The position numbers were made by a program, and so were the translations under genes. Positions 9,104-17,726 of a DNA stretch of 64,000 bases are shown piece after piece. The stretch's first letter is position 1, and every line of letters starts with the position of its first letter. The notes beneath the pieces were generated by a model. It saw only the letters and a list, made by a program, of their open reading frames with translations. It searched no databases and was not told the origin of the DNA. The stretch comes from Flavobacterium sp. MFBS3-15 (GTDB lineage: Bacteria; Bacteroidota; Bacteroidia; Flavobacteriales; Flavobacteriaceae): assembly GCF_026107645.2 (NCBI RefSeq), contig NZ_JAPCHV010000018.1:41791-105790 (forward strand), in the 5' to 3' direction.

Positions 9104-10378
9104 TTACTGCACCTCTTCAATTGCCTGCCTTATAACTGCATAAACTATTTCCAGCAATTCATCGCTTATAATGTAAGGCGGAAGGATGTATACAATATTC
9201 CCGACAGGGCGCAGGATGACACCATTATTCAGGAAGAAATCATACAGCCTGTTACGGAAACCACCATAATAATCCTCATTGCCTTCACGTGCTATTTCCA
9301 GCGCGAGGATTACACCCAACACGCGAGCGGTTTTAACCCTCGGATGGCTTTCTATTTCCTTTCTGAAGGCAAGTTGCTTTTTGTTTATCCGGACCAGGTT
9401 ATCCTGCATTTCGTTTGTTTGCAGCAAGTCCAGGCTTGCCAGTGCGGCAGCGCACCCGGTTGGGTTGGCCGTAAAGGTATGCCCGTGAAACAATGCCTTA
9501 TTCACATCGTCGTCATAAAAACCGTCAAATAATTCCTGTGTAAAAGTGGTTATCGCCATTGGGATTGTCCCACCGGTCAGCGCTTTTGAAAGGCACATCA
9601 TGTCTGGCTGGCGCATAAGGTAATCACAGGCAAAAGTTTTCCCCGTCTTGCCAAAGCCCGTCATCACTTCGTCGGCAATAGTAAAGACGTTGTTGCCTTT
9701 GCAGATAGCCATCAGTTCGTCCAGCACTTCCGGAGCATACATTACCATCCCGGCCGCACCCTGCACTAACGGTTCAAAAATGAATGCGGCATATTCGCCG
9801 GTTAACGCCAGTTTTTTTAGCGATTCAATGCTTTCCTCTTTCTTTCCTTCAACAGGCACGGGAATGCGTTGTACTTCTATCAGTGATCCACGGAAAGCCT
9901 CGGTAAAAAAGGATATGCCACTCGCTGCCATAGCGGCGAAAGTATCGCCATGAAAGGCATTTTCGAAAGCAATGATTTTAGTACGCTTATCCCCTTTATT
10001 GTAAAAATATTGCAGCGCAACCTTAACGGCGATCTCAACTGCAGTCGACCCGTTATCCGAAAAGAAGATTTTTTTTTGACCGGATGGAAGCAGTTCCATA
10101 AGCCTTTCGGCCAAAACAACGGCTGGCTCATGGGTAAATCCACCAAAAAGCACATGCTCCAGTGAGGTAAGCTGTTTGTAAATAGCTTCCGCAATGTATT
10201 TATTACTGTGTCCATATGGGTTTACCCACCACGAAGCAATGGCATCTATGTATTGCTTTCCTTCTTCGTCCCACAATAATGCACCTTCACCTTTTACAAT
10301 TCCTATGGGAGGAGTCGCAGTTTTGTGCTGGGTGTAAGGATGCCATAAAAATTGGCTGTCTCTATCTTGTAAACTCAT
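9104..10378 (-). CDS. bioA: Adenosylmethionine-8-amino-7-oxononanoate aminotransferase
   Basis: PLP enzyme that converts 8-amino-7-oxononanoate (KAPA) to diaminopelargonate, with S-adenosylmethionine as amino donor. The 424 residues match the family. Visible motifs are FLWHPYTQ near the N-terminus, FFSDNGSTAVEIAVK, AFENAFHGDTFAAMAASG, IADEVMTGFGKTG and the PLP lysine in CLSKALTGG (about residue 265). The ATG directly abuts the bioD stop codon, so the two are translated together. Confidence 0.96.
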   Translation of the reverse strand: MSLQDRDSQFLWHPYTQHKTATPPIGIVKGEGALLWDEEGKQYIDAIASWWVNPYGHSNKYIAEAIYKQLTSLEHVLFGGFTHEPAVVLAERLMELLPSGQKKIFFSDNGSTAVEIAVKVALQYFYNKGDKRTKIIAFENAFHGDTFAAMAASGISFFTEAFRGSLIEVQRIPVPVEGKKEESIESLKKLALTGEYAAFIFEPLVQGAAGMVMYAPEVLDELMAICKGNNVFTIADEVMTGFGKTGKTFACDYLMRQPDMMCLSKALTGGTIPMAITTFTQELFDGFYDDDVNKALFHGHTFTANPTGCAAALASLDLLQTNEMQDNLVRINKKQLAFRKEIESHPRVKTARVLGVILALEIAREGNEDYYGGFRNRLYDFFLNNGVILRPVGNIVYILPPYIISDELLEIVYAVIRQAIEEVQ

Positions 10379-10996
10379 TTATAGCTCTAATAAATTATTC
10401 CTGAAACGGTCGGCGTAGTCAAGAATCACGTTTTTATCGAAATAGGGTTCATCATCGATGCGGCCAAGCATTTTTATTCCTGTTTTTTGGAGAATGATGC
10501 TCTGTGTGGACGTATTTTCATTGCCATTGAAAATGACTCCCTCTACAATTACCCCTCTGCTTTTCAATACTTCTATTGTCATCAGCGTGTGGTTAATACT
10601 GCCAAGGTAATGGCGGCTCACCAATATCACCTTATAATCACGCTTAATCAGGTCGGCTACTACATCATTTCCATTCAGTGGCACAAGTACACCCCCTGCG
10701 CCTTCTATTATGAGATGGTTGCCTGTTTTGGGCTCTTTTATCTCTTTAATATCAATACTTATACCATCAATCTCTGCTGCCAAATGAGGGCTGGCCGGTG
10801 TATTTAGAACATAGCTGTTTTGGAAAATCCTGGTTTTGCTATTGGAAATGTATCGTTCAATCTTGTGGCTGTCCGAATCCTTAATGTCTCCTGCCTGTAC
10901 AGGTTTCCAGTAATCAGCTTGGAGAGCTTCCGTAATTATGGCCGAGGCTATGGTCTTGCCTACATCGGTGCCAATGCCTGTAATGAAAAGTTTCAT
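10379..10996 (-). CDS. bioD: Dethiobiotin synthetase
   Basis: ATP-dependent closure of the ureido ring of dethiobiotin. The 205 residues begin MKLFITGIGTDVGKTIASA, with the P-loop variant GIGTDVGKT at residues 7-15, and include EGAGGVLVPL (residues 97-106). First gene of the bioD-bioA-ketosynthase(-pth) transcription unit. A TAAATTTG -7 element lies on the minus strand at 11018-11025, though with a poor -33 spacing. Confidence 0.95.
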   Translation of the reverse strand: MKLFITGIGTDVGKTIASAIITEALQADYWKPVQAGDIKDSDSHKIERYISNSKTRIFQNSYVLNTPASPHLAAEIDGISIDIKEIKEPKTGNHLIIEGAGGVLVPLNGNDVVADLIKRDYKVILVSRHYLGSINHTLMTIEVLKSRGVIVEGVIFNGNENTSTQSIILQKTGIKMLGRIDDEPYFDKNVILDYADRFRNNLLEL

Positions 10997-11017
10997 GGGC
11001 TAATGAATAGTGAGATA

Positions 11018-11025
11018 CAAATTTA
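11018..11025 (-). promoter_or_regulatory. Candidate -7 element for bioD operon
   Basis: Minus-strand TAAATTTG, 21 bases upstream of the bioD ATG, matching TAnnTTTG. The nearest upstream TTG is 25 bases away, longer than usual. Confidence 0.45.
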
Positions 11026-11173
11026 CTCAATCATTCATAAGGTTTATACCCAAAATTTCAGCATTAATTCTTTACCAACTGATTAGCAAAGTTTTAATAT
11101 AATATTACCAATAAGCGGTTGGACAATTCCTAATTTTGATAGGATCATTAAATAAATTAACACATTAATACTG

Positions 11174-12289
11174 ATGGATGTAAAGGTACCCAATTACATA
11201 AAAACGGTTTATATAGCACTGCTGATCATTATCATTGTGTTTTTTATGATAATAGCAAAAACGCTGCTTGTTCCATTATTAGTATCCGGATATATCGCCA
11301 TGCTGCTTACTTCGTCCTGCAATTTTTTAGAGCGCAGGAAAATTCCACGTTCGATAAGCGCTTTCATATGCCTGATAATATTTCTAACACTAATCATTGG
11401 AATATTCGTTTTCATTTATTTTCAGGTACGGGGATTTGTGCAGGATCTTGGGTCTAATTTTACTGATAAGCTCAATTCATTTGTAATTATAGCTAATAAT
11501 TGGTGTTATGAAACTTTTGGATTTGACCCCGGCATGGGTAACGGTTTCGAAATGAAGAAAGCAGTGGAAATCGTGCAACCGGAAAACACAAGTGCAACAC
11601 AGCTTATATTTTCTACCATCGGCATGCTTTCAGATATTATCCTTTTACCTGTATTTATATTTTTCCTGCTTATTTACAGAGACCATCTTGCCATTTTTAT
11701 TACAAAAGTTTTTCGCAGGCAAAACAATGAAGGCCTCCTCGAAAAAATGACTTCAATTCGGAAAATTGTCCATGCATATATAGTCGGAGCCGGAAAAGTG
11801 ATGTTAATCCTTGGGATAGTTAATACCGGGGTTTTGTTTGCACTGGGAATTGAACACGCCATATTTTTTGGGATGCTGGCAGGAATGCTGAATATCATCC
11901 CCTATCTCGGACCCTCACTAGGCGCTATACTGCCTTTCCTATTTGCGCTAATGACCAAGGACAGCGCTTTTTATCCCATTGCAGTTGTAGTTGCATTCAC
12001 CTTCATACAATTACTTGAGGGAGCTTTCCTTACCCCCAAGATAACGGGTGGCAATGTAAACCTCAATGCATTGGTAACCTTTATAGGACTGCTGATTGGC
12101 GGTGCCATATGGGGTATCACGGGAATGATACTCATCATCCCGACAATTGCGATCCTCAAAAAGCTGTTCGAGCTAAGTCCTGATACACAGCCTTATGCCT
12201 ATCTGTTTGGGGAAGAAGACAGTAACTGGTTTCGAAGGCGGGAGCGGCGCAACAAAGCAAAGGCTGCTAAGGCTGAAGAAGCTGCTTAA
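11174..12289 (+). CDS. AI-2E family transporter (PerM/YdiK type)
   Basis: A 371-residue membrane protein with about eight helices. The AI-2E exporter family signature is seen as NIIPYLGPSLGAILPF (about residues 242-257) and the later QLLEGAFLTPKITGGNVNLNAL. Family members move small molecules or ions; the substrate of this one is unknown. The C-terminus is strongly basic. Its last 23 bases overlap the 3' end of bioF on the other strand. A TAATTTTG box at 11131-11138 is a possible -7 element. Confidence 0.88.
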   Translation: MDVKVPNYIKTVYIALLIIIIVFFMIIAKTLLVPLLVSGYIAMLLTSSCNFLERRKIPRSISAFICLIIFLTLIIGIFVFIYFQVRGFVQDLGSNFTDKLNSFVIIANNWCYETFGFDPGMGNGFEMKKAVEIVQPENTSATQLIFSTIGMLSDIILLPVFIFFLLIYRDHLAIFITKVFRRQNNEGLLEKMTSIRKIVHAYIVGAGKVMLILGIVNTGVLFALGIEHAIFFGMLAGMLNIIPYLGPSLGAILPFLFALMTKDSAFYPIAVVVAFTFIQLLEGAFLTPKITGGNVNLNALVTFIGLLIGGAIWGITGMILIIPTIAILKKLFELSPDTQPYAYLFGEEDSNWFRRRERRNKAKAAKAEEAA

Positions 12290-13406
12290 GTGTTCCCAAT
12301 ACTCCTGTTATCTCACGTTCTGTATTGTAACTATGCAAGCAGAACCTCAGCCGCTCACTGCCAGCGGGTACGGTAGGCGACAGTATGGCCTTTACACCAA
12401 AACCCTTGCCTGCCAATGCCGCAGCAATGCTTCTTACCCTTTCGTTTCCGGGAACGACTGCACAGTGGATGGCGGAATGGCTTTCAATGAAAATATCCGT
12501 CAGTCCCAGTCTTTGCAATTCTGCCCTGAAAAACAATATGTTAGCAGCAAGCATTTCTCTTTCCGGGGCGTTTTCAAGGCGGCTGTAGGCCGCCAGTATC
12601 GTGGAAAGACTGTGGGGTGGCAGTGCTGTGGTATAGATCAGGCTTCGGGCAAAATTGACCAGATAATCCTTCAGCTGTTGCGAACCCAGTACAGCCGCGC
12701 CATGGCACCCGGGGCCTTTGCCGAATGTAGCAATCCTGGCAAATACGCTGTTTTCCAGTTCTAAAGACTGCACCAACCCCTCTCCCTTTTGTCCAAAAAC
12801 GCCTATGGCATGGGCTTCATCTATAACCAGGCGGCAACCGTATTTATTACATAGTTCGCTCATTAACTGTAGATTAGGACTATCTCCATCCATTGAGAAA
12901 ACCGACTCGGTCACTATGTATACCTCCTTACCTTCATGCCTTTTGACCAGGGCTTCCAGGGCCTCAAGATCATTATGCGGAAACTTGTAAGTCGCTGCAT
13001 TAGAAAGCCTTAACCCATCCCGTATCGAGGCATGGATGTACTCGTCATACAAAACCACGTCGCCTTTTTGGGATACCGATGAGAAAAATCCTACATTGGC
13101 ATCGTATCCGGAGTTAAAAATAAGGGCGCTTTCGGTGTTATGGAATTTCGCAACCATCTCTTCTACAACAACATACAAACCATGATTGCCCGATATGAGC
13201 CGCGATCCTGTGGAGCCATTCTGTGTAAAGCCATGCTCTAAAAGGTAATTGTGGGCAGCATCGAAAATGGACCTGTCGGCGCCGAAACCAAGGTAGTCAT
13301 TAGAGGAAAAATCCACTGTGGGCGTGGGTTTGCGCAGCGTACGCAGGGCGTTTTCCTGTTCTCTCTGTGCCATTTTTGCCGCAAGCGATTTAGGGAATTT
13401 TTCCAT
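12267..13406 (-). CDS. bioF: 8-amino-7-oxononanoate synthase
   Basis: PLP enzyme that condenses pimeloyl-thioester with alanine in the first ring-forming step of biotin synthesis. The 379 residues contain DFSSNDYLGFG, SGYDANVGFFSSV, YDEYIHASIRDG, VIDEAHAIGVFG and the PLP-lysine region TFGKGPGCHGAAVLG. It is transcribed towards the AI-2E gene and overlaps its end by 23 bases. A TACTTTTG box (13411-13418, minus strand) lies almost on the ATG and would give a very short leader. Confidence 0.95.
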   Translation of the reverse strand: MEKFPKSLAAKMAQREQENALRTLRKPTPTVDFSSNDYLGFGADRSIFDAAHNYLLEHGFTQNGSTGSRLISGNHGLYVVVEEMVAKFHNTESALIFNSGYDANVGFFSSVSQKGDVVLYDEYIHASIRDGLRLSNAATYKFPHNDLEALEALVKRHEGKEVYIVTESVFSMDGDSPNLQLMSELCNKYGCRLVIDEAHAIGVFGQKGEGLVQSLELENSVFARIATFGKGPGCHGAAVLGSQQLKDYLVNFARSLIYTTALPPHSLSTILAAYSRLENAPEREMLAANILFFRAELQRLGLTDIFIESHSAIHCAVVPGNERVRSIAAALAGKGFGVKAILSPTVPAGSERLRFCLHSYNTEREITGVLGTLKQLLQP

Positions 13407-13545
13407 GTTCCAAAAGTAGTGAACTTATGGTATATGCGGGGGTATTTTGCGGTACCTGCTGTATGATTTAAGGGCCACTACATGATGATTTTTGATGAAA
13501 CAAAAGGGTATAAAAGAGAAAATATTGTTTTTCAAATATATATTA

Positions 13546-13573
13546 TTGTTTTTCGATAATTTATTTATATTTG
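13546..13573 (+). promoter_or_regulatory. Flavobacterial promoter for the DUF2975 operon
   Basis: TTG at 13546-13548 and TATATTTG at 13566-13573 are separated by 17 bases, a good match to the Bacteroidota promoter. The ATG of the first operon gene follows at 13591. Confidence 0.7.
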
Positions 13574-13590
13574 CATCAAAACCATTCGCC

Positions 13591-14046
13591 ATGATAAAAT
13601 TTCGAATCTTAAATTATGCCGTCCTGATCATTGCAGCACTATGCATCCTGGCAGCGACCCTTTTTGGAATGATGCTTTTTGTCGAATATTCCAACCCTGA
13701 AATACTACTCTCCACAACGATGGTATTTGCAAAAATACTCTTGCTGGCCATATCCCTGTCCTTTATTAAACAGGCCTGCGGCATGTTCCTTCGGCACGGA
13801 TATTTCAACACCAAAAGCGCCCGTTACCTTACCGTCGGCGGCTATACCCTTGCAGCCTCGGCATTGACCACCCTTATACCCAATATGTTCTATATTTCAG
13901 ACATCACAAGGGAAAGGGCCTCCTATTTCCTGATAGAAGTCATCTACGACATTACCGTCCTGCTTGTTGGTCTTGCCCTCCTCGGGGTTTCCGACATCGT
14001 TAAAAAGGGCATCAACATCAAACTTGAAAATGACTTAACCATATAA
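13591..14046 (+). CDS. DUF2975-like membrane protein 1 of 4
   Basis: A 151-residue protein with four predicted membrane helices. The start MIKFRIL is chosen because the promoter at 13546-13573 lies directly upstream; a longer frame from 13492 would include the promoter. The C-terminus is LENDLTI, a tail shared by all four membrane proteins of this operon and typical of DUF2975. In other bacteria DUF2975 proteins are paired with a YozG-type helix-turn-helix protein, as here. Function unknown. Confidence 0.75.
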   Translation: MIKFRILNYAVLIIAALCILAATLFGMMLFVEYSNPEILLSTTMVFAKILLLAISLSFIKQACGMFLRHGYFNTKSARYLTVGGYTLAASALTTLIPNMFYISDITRERASYFLIEVIYDITVLLVGLALLGVSDIVKKGINIKLENDLTI

Positions 14047-14049
14047 ACC

Positions 14050-14547
14050 ATGAAACGACTGCCACTACTCCAACTGCTTACCAACATCCTTTTTATCCTT
14101 GTGATGGTCATCATCATATTTGGCATACCGTGTCTGGCCATTGCCATCATTGCACCCGATAACATTCCATTTACCATAAATGGCATTGCTGCCGAAGACT
14201 GGGGTGCCGACGGCTACATCGTATTTGTATCGAAGCTGCTCACAGCAGGATTTTGGGCCTATGCTCTCTACCTGTTCAAAACTGTATTAGGCCACTTCAA
14301 AAAGCAGCAGGTATTCCATGATAAAGTAATTGTGCTGCTGGACCAGACAGGCAAAGCGATACTCATAGGGTTTTGCTTTGACGTTGTACCGGAGTTCCTG
14401 TATGACGCCATACGATTTGGCGACCTGAATTTTGAAATGAACACCTATACCTTCTTCGTGCTAATGCTCGGCCTGTTCTTCATCGTGCTTTCCGAAGTAT
14501 TCCTGGTGGCAAAGGGCCTTAAAGAAGAAAACGACCTAAACGTATAA
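14050..14547 (+). CDS. DUF2975 membrane protein 2 of 4
   Basis: A 165-residue protein with four membrane segments, the clearest DUF2975 member in the operon. The last part reads FLVAKGLKEENDLNV, the conserved tail of the group. It begins three bases after the stop codon of gene 1. Probably acts in the cytoplasmic membrane together with its neighbours, but no activity is established for the family. Confidence 0.8.
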   Translation: MKRLPLLQLLTNILFILVMVIIIFGIPCLAIAIIAPDNIPFTINGIAAEDWGADGYIVFVSKLLTAGFWAYALYLFKTVLGHFKKQQVFHDKVIVLLDQTGKAILIGFCFDVVPEFLYDAIRFGDLNFEMNTYTFFVLMLGLFFIVLSEVFLVAKGLKEENDLNV

Positions 14548-14550
14548 ATT

Positions 14551-15087
14551 ATGAGGCACCATATCAACATCATCGCGCTGGCCGTTCGCGTGGCCATGGC
14601 AGCAGCTTCCTGCATGGCAGTTTTCTACCTGGCAATGGGAGTTTTCTTCCATCTGGAAGACGGACATTTGTTAGTGAAGGATTTTTTCAGTGATTACTTC
14701 ACATCCATCACTTCCTCGGTACCCTACAGGAACAACGAATGGTTCGGGGCGGCTTTTTGCCTTATTTATGCCGGGCTGCTCATTTACTGCGTAACCGGCC
14801 TCAAGCGTTTCCACAGAAGCCTGAAGCGCATCAAAAAGGGCGGCATGTTCGAACCCGGCCAGGATGAGTCGTTCCGAAAGGCGGCGGCTACGGTGGTCAT
14901 TTTCGCAAAGTCGAAGTACCTGCTGTTCGTTACCATGGGCAGCCTGCTGTATTTTGACCTCACCATCTTCTTCCGCGAGATACCCTCATTCCTGGCTGTG
15001 TACCTTATCGGGAAGTTCATCTACCTGATCTCGGGCATGGCAGAGAAAGGCACCTTCATACAGGAAGAGAACCAGCTAACAATATGA
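14551..15087 (+). CDS. DUF2975-like membrane protein 3 of 4
   Basis: A 178-residue membrane protein with an N-terminal helix, a loop facing outward (about residues 35-60), three more helices and the tail QEENQLTI. It begins three bases after gene 2 and its stop codon overlaps the ATG of gene 4 (ATGA), so translation is coupled. The G+C content of its codons is higher than in gene 1. Confidence 0.75.
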   Translation: MRHHINIIALAVRVAMAAASCMAVFYLAMGVFFHLEDGHLLVKDFFSDYFTSITSSVPYRNNEWFGAAFCLIYAGLLIYCVTGLKRFHRSLKRIKKGGMFEPGQDESFRKAAATVVIFAKSKYLLFVTMGSLLYFDLTIFFREIPSFLAVYLIGKFIYLISGMAEKGTFIQEENQLTI

Positions 15088-15941
15088 TCATGAAAAAGAG
15101 ACAACGCAAAGACAGGTTGGTTTCGAGGCTGTATTACATATCGGCGGGGCTGTTGGCCTTAGCCGGCGTACTGACAGCAGTAACATTGGCTTTTGACATT
15201 TTCCAGAAAGACCCATACCGCAATTTTACCTTCATGCCCAACCATGTTACCGGCTACACCCTTCCGGTAAAGATGAATGTCATAACCTTTGATACGCTGG
15301 TAAGCTACGAACGGCCGAAGATCGAAAACACTCCGTCCCATCGTGGTACTTTTATCTTAAAAACCGGAAGCAATTCCGAAACCGGACGGCTTGAAACGAA
15401 TAACATCCTCAATGACCCGGATTACAACACAACCTTTATAACCCAATCGAAACAGGTGCATTCGGACGATGAATTCAATGTCGATATCGGTGAAATCGAT
15501 ATGGCTCCGTTATCTGCAGAAGGGTTTATCCTTGTCAGGCCCGACAGCTTATGGTTTACACTGCTACTGGCCATCCGGAATTACGCGACATACGCTGTGG
15601 TACTTTTTGTGCTGTTTTGGCTGATGCAGCTTTTCAAGAGGCTAAAGAATGACTTTACATTTAACGCTTCCCTTAGCCGCTCCATCTGGCTTATAGGCAA
15701 CAGCCTGCTGCTGTACCAGTTTTTACTGCTTGTAACCGGGACAATCATTGAAAAATACATATCGTCAGTCATAATTACCGAAACAGCGGGAGACCTGTAT
15801 AGCGGGAGACAGATCATGAACCTCAGTGTGAGCTTTGGCGGTAGTATCATAATGCTTTTTTCAGGCCTTGCCCTGGTAGTGTTAAGCAAACTCCTCAACT
15901 ACGGCTACGAGCTGCAGCAGGAAAACGACCTAACCATTTAG
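15084..15941 (+). CDS. DUF2975-like membrane protein 4 of 4, with long external loop
   Basis: A 285-residue member of the group. A loop of about 130 residues lies between the first and second helices (residues 35-165), much longer than in the other three and containing many charged residues; three helices follow, and the tail is QQENDLTI. The start overlaps the previous stop by four bases; a second in-frame ATG is two codons downstream. The loop is the obvious candidate for an extracytoplasmic sensing or binding part, but this is inference. Confidence 0.72.
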   Translation: MIMKKRQRKDRLVSRLYYISAGLLALAGVLTAVTLAFDIFQKDPYRNFTFMPNHVTGYTLPVKMNVITFDTLVSYERPKIENTPSHRGTFILKTGSNSETGRLETNNILNDPDYNTTFITQSKQVHSDDEFNVDIGEIDMAPLSAEGFILVRPDSLWFTLLLAIRNYATYAVVLFVLFWLMQLFKRLKNDFTFNASLSRSIWLIGNSLLLYQFLLLVTGTIIEKYISSVIITETAGDLYSGRQIMNLSVSFGGSIIMLFSGLALVVLSKLLNYGYELQQENDLTI

Positions 15942-15944
15942 CCT

Positions 15945-16169
15945 ATGCCCATTATCATCAATCTCGACGTAATGCTGGCCAAACGTAAAATGCGCAGCAA
16001 CGAACTCGCCGACCGCGTGGGCATCACCACAGCCAACCTCTCCATCCTGAAAACCGGTAAGGCTAAGGCAATACGCTTCTCCACGCTCGAAGCGATATGC
16101 GAAGTGCTGGAATGCCAGCCGGGGGATATCATGGAGTTTATTTCGGAAGTGGAGGAGAATAAGTTGTAG
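15945..16169 (+). CDS. Small Cro/CI-type HTH regulator (YozG-like)
   Basis: A 74-residue protein that is almost only a helix-turn-helix domain: MLAKRKMRSNELADRVG then ITTANLSILKTGKAKAIRF, and the tail CEVLECQPGDIMEFI that is typical of the YozG type. It closes the DUF2975 operon with a three-base gap. The partnership of DUF2975 and YozG-like proteins is widespread, so it likely regulates this operon. Two decayed partial copies of its 3' half lie downstream, at 17205-17330 and 18611-18686. Confidence 0.88.
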   Translation: MPIIINLDVMLAKRKMRSNELADRVGITTANLSILKTGKAKAIRFSTLEAICEVLECQPGDIMEFISEVEENKL

Positions 16170-16172
16170 CTG

Positions 16173-16296
16173 CTAACCGGAAAAATTTGCCATACACATA
16201 TAATTAGCAGGAAAAATTTGCTCCCAAACCCGATTTAGCGGCAAAAATTTTCCAAAAACAGGGAGTTAGACGGAAAAATTTTCTTGCTGAGTCCTT
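16173..16296. repeat. Four degenerate tandem units of exactly 31 bp
   Basis: Units start at 16173, 16204, 16235 and 16266, each with a core close to TTAGCxGGAAAAATTT. The array begins directly after the HTH gene. The same array, with three units, follows the HTH remnant at 17334. It has no identical repeats with unique spacers and no cas genes nearby, so it is not a CRISPR. Confidence 0.8.
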
Positions 16297-16596
16297 TTTT
16301 AACCACAAGGAACACAAAGTCTTTCACAAAGGGCACGATGGAATATCACTCTTAAAAGAGCACAAAGCGAAGCGTAACCCTCTGTGGCCTTTATGCATAC
16401 AGCTTTGTGGCCTCAGTGAAATTCTTCGTGCGCTTTGTGGTAAAATTGAAAACCACTTGTGGTTAATATTCTTCAAATTCATTACTTTAGGCCTGTAATA
16501 CATTCCGCACATGAAACCTTTAAAAACAGCCCTCCTTCTTTGCTCATTCGTTTTCCTTATTTCCTGCAAGGGTGAAAAGGAATCCGAAAACGTAAC
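16251..16596. repeat. Long direct repeat, copy A
   Basis: About 345 bases that recur nearly unchanged at 17381-17726, an offset of 1130-1131 bases. It covers the end of the 31-bp array, an intergenic repeat with inverted ends (16298-16446, starting AACCACAAGG and ending CTTTGTGGTAAAA) and the first 85 bases of a lipoprotein gene. It marks a segmental duplication. Confidence 0.88.
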
Positions 16597-16621
16597 ACCC
16601 AACTCTGTTCTGCTATTATAG
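16511..16621 (+). pseudogene. Truncated 5' copy of the lipoprotein gene at 17642
   Basis: The first 28 or so codons (MKPLKTALLLCSFVFLISCKG then EKESENV) match the start of the intact lipoprotein gene at 17642 almost exactly. After 16596 the match ends and the frame runs into a stop at 16619-16621, giving only 36 residues. The break marks where unrelated sequence carrying the gene at 16645 joined. Confidence 0.82.
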
Positions 16622-16644
16622 CCCACAACTAAAACAAATCAGAA

Positions 16645-17196
16645 TTGAAAAAGAATCTTATAAATCCTTCGGAAGAACATAAACTATTTGGCGACACGAT
16701 TCTGGATTTGATTAGCCCTGAAATCGAAAAGTTTGGATTCGAAACGCATCGCATAAAAATTGAAAAATACTTTACCGAGATTGTTTTTAGAAAAGATAAG
16801 CAGTACATCAAAGTTTCAGGAACTACATATCTTACAGATTATCCTTACCATTACAACATTGTATTGGGTGAGGGCTATAGCGACAACTTTTTGGAATCAG
16901 ATTGGAATTCAATAGCCCTTTGGCGGTTAAAATCTTTAACTGACCCCGAAACAAATACCAACGAATTTGCTTTTCCTTTTGGGGATGAAGTTAGGTTTAG
17001 CATTGCTAATGCATGCAGAGAGATAATACAATATGCAGAACCATTTTTGCAGGGAGACCTAACTTTGTTCTTAAAAGCCAGATCGGAGCACAACAGAATC
17101 AGAGAACCTTATAAAATTTATAAGCGTGATGCAAATGGAAATTATACGACAAGTTACGAGCCAAATAGTGTCGCGCTAAAGAAAAAATACAGTTAG
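16645..17196 (+). CDS. Orphan hypothetical protein inserted between duplicated blocks
   Basis: A 183-residue soluble protein with TTG as the only possible start (an in-frame stop lies at 16630 and no ATG precedes the conserved-looking part). It has mixed alpha/beta composition and no signal peptide or membrane segment. I do not recognise the family. It is richer in A+T than the operon upstream and sits exactly between the broken lipoprotein copy and the HTH remnant, so it was probably acquired. Its size and isolation resemble polymorphic-toxin immunity proteins, but nothing proves this. Confidence 0.6.
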   Translation: MKKNLINPSEEHKLFGDTILDLISPEIEKFGFETHRIKIEKYFTEIVFRKDKQYIKVSGTTYLTDYPYHYNIVLGEGYSDNFLESDWNSIALWRLKSLTDPETNTNEFAFPFGDEVRFSIANACREIIQYAEPFLQGDLTLFLKARSEHNRIREPYKIYKRDANGNYTTSYEPNSVALKKKYS

Positions 17197-17204
17197 ACAT
17201 TACG

Positions 17205-17330
17205 ATCCTGAAAATAAAGAAAGCCAAGGCAATCCGCTTTTCGGCCCTCGAAGCGATTTGCGAAGTGCTGGACTGCCAGCCGGGGGACATCATGGAATTC
17301 ATTTCGGATGTGGAGGAGAATAAATTGTAG
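17205..17330 (+). pseudogene. 3' half of a second YozG-like HTH gene
   Basis: Forty-two codons in frame, from ILKIKKAKAIRF to the stop at 17328-17330, correspond to residues 34-74 of the intact HTH protein at 15945. Most differences are silent or mild (for example CEVLDCQPGDIMEFI), so this copy evolved under selection before losing its 5' half. No start codon or helix-turn-helix first helix remains. Confidence 0.82.
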
Positions 17331-17333
17331 TTG

Positions 17334-17426
17334 CTAACCGGAAAAATTCGCCTCTAAACCCGAATTAACAGCAAAAATTCTCCAAAAACAGGGAGTTAGA
17401 CGGAAAAATTTTCTTGCTGAGTCCTT
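17334..17426. repeat. Three tandem units of 31 bp, second array
   Basis: Units begin at 17334, 17365 and 17396 and correspond to units 1, 3 and 4 of the array at 16173. One unit was lost or gained since duplication. Confidence 0.75.
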
Positions 17427-17726
17427 TTTTAACCACAAGGAACACAAAGTCTTTCACAAAGGGCACGATGAAATATCACTCTTAAAAGAGCACAAAGCGA
17501 AGCGTAACCCTCTGTGGCCTTTATGCATACAGCTTTGTGGCCTCCGTGAAATTCTTCGTGCGCTTTGTGGTAAAATTGAAAATCACCTGTGGTTTAATAT
17601 TCTCCAAATTTATTACTTTAGTCCTGTAATCCAGTCCTCACATGAAACCTTTAAAAACAGCCCTCCTTCTTTGCTCATTCGTTTTCCTTATTGCCTGCAA
17701 GGGTGAAAAGGAACCCGAAAACGCAA
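17381..17726. repeat. Long direct repeat, copy B
   Basis: Second copy of the block at 16251-16596, with the inverted-end intergenic repeat at about 17431-17576. Here it runs into an intact lipoprotein gene. Confidence 0.88.

Noticed and set aside
16173..16296. Evenly spaced repeats resembling a small CRISPR array
   Set aside because: The repeats form a continuous 31-bp tandem without unique spacers, and no cas genes are near.
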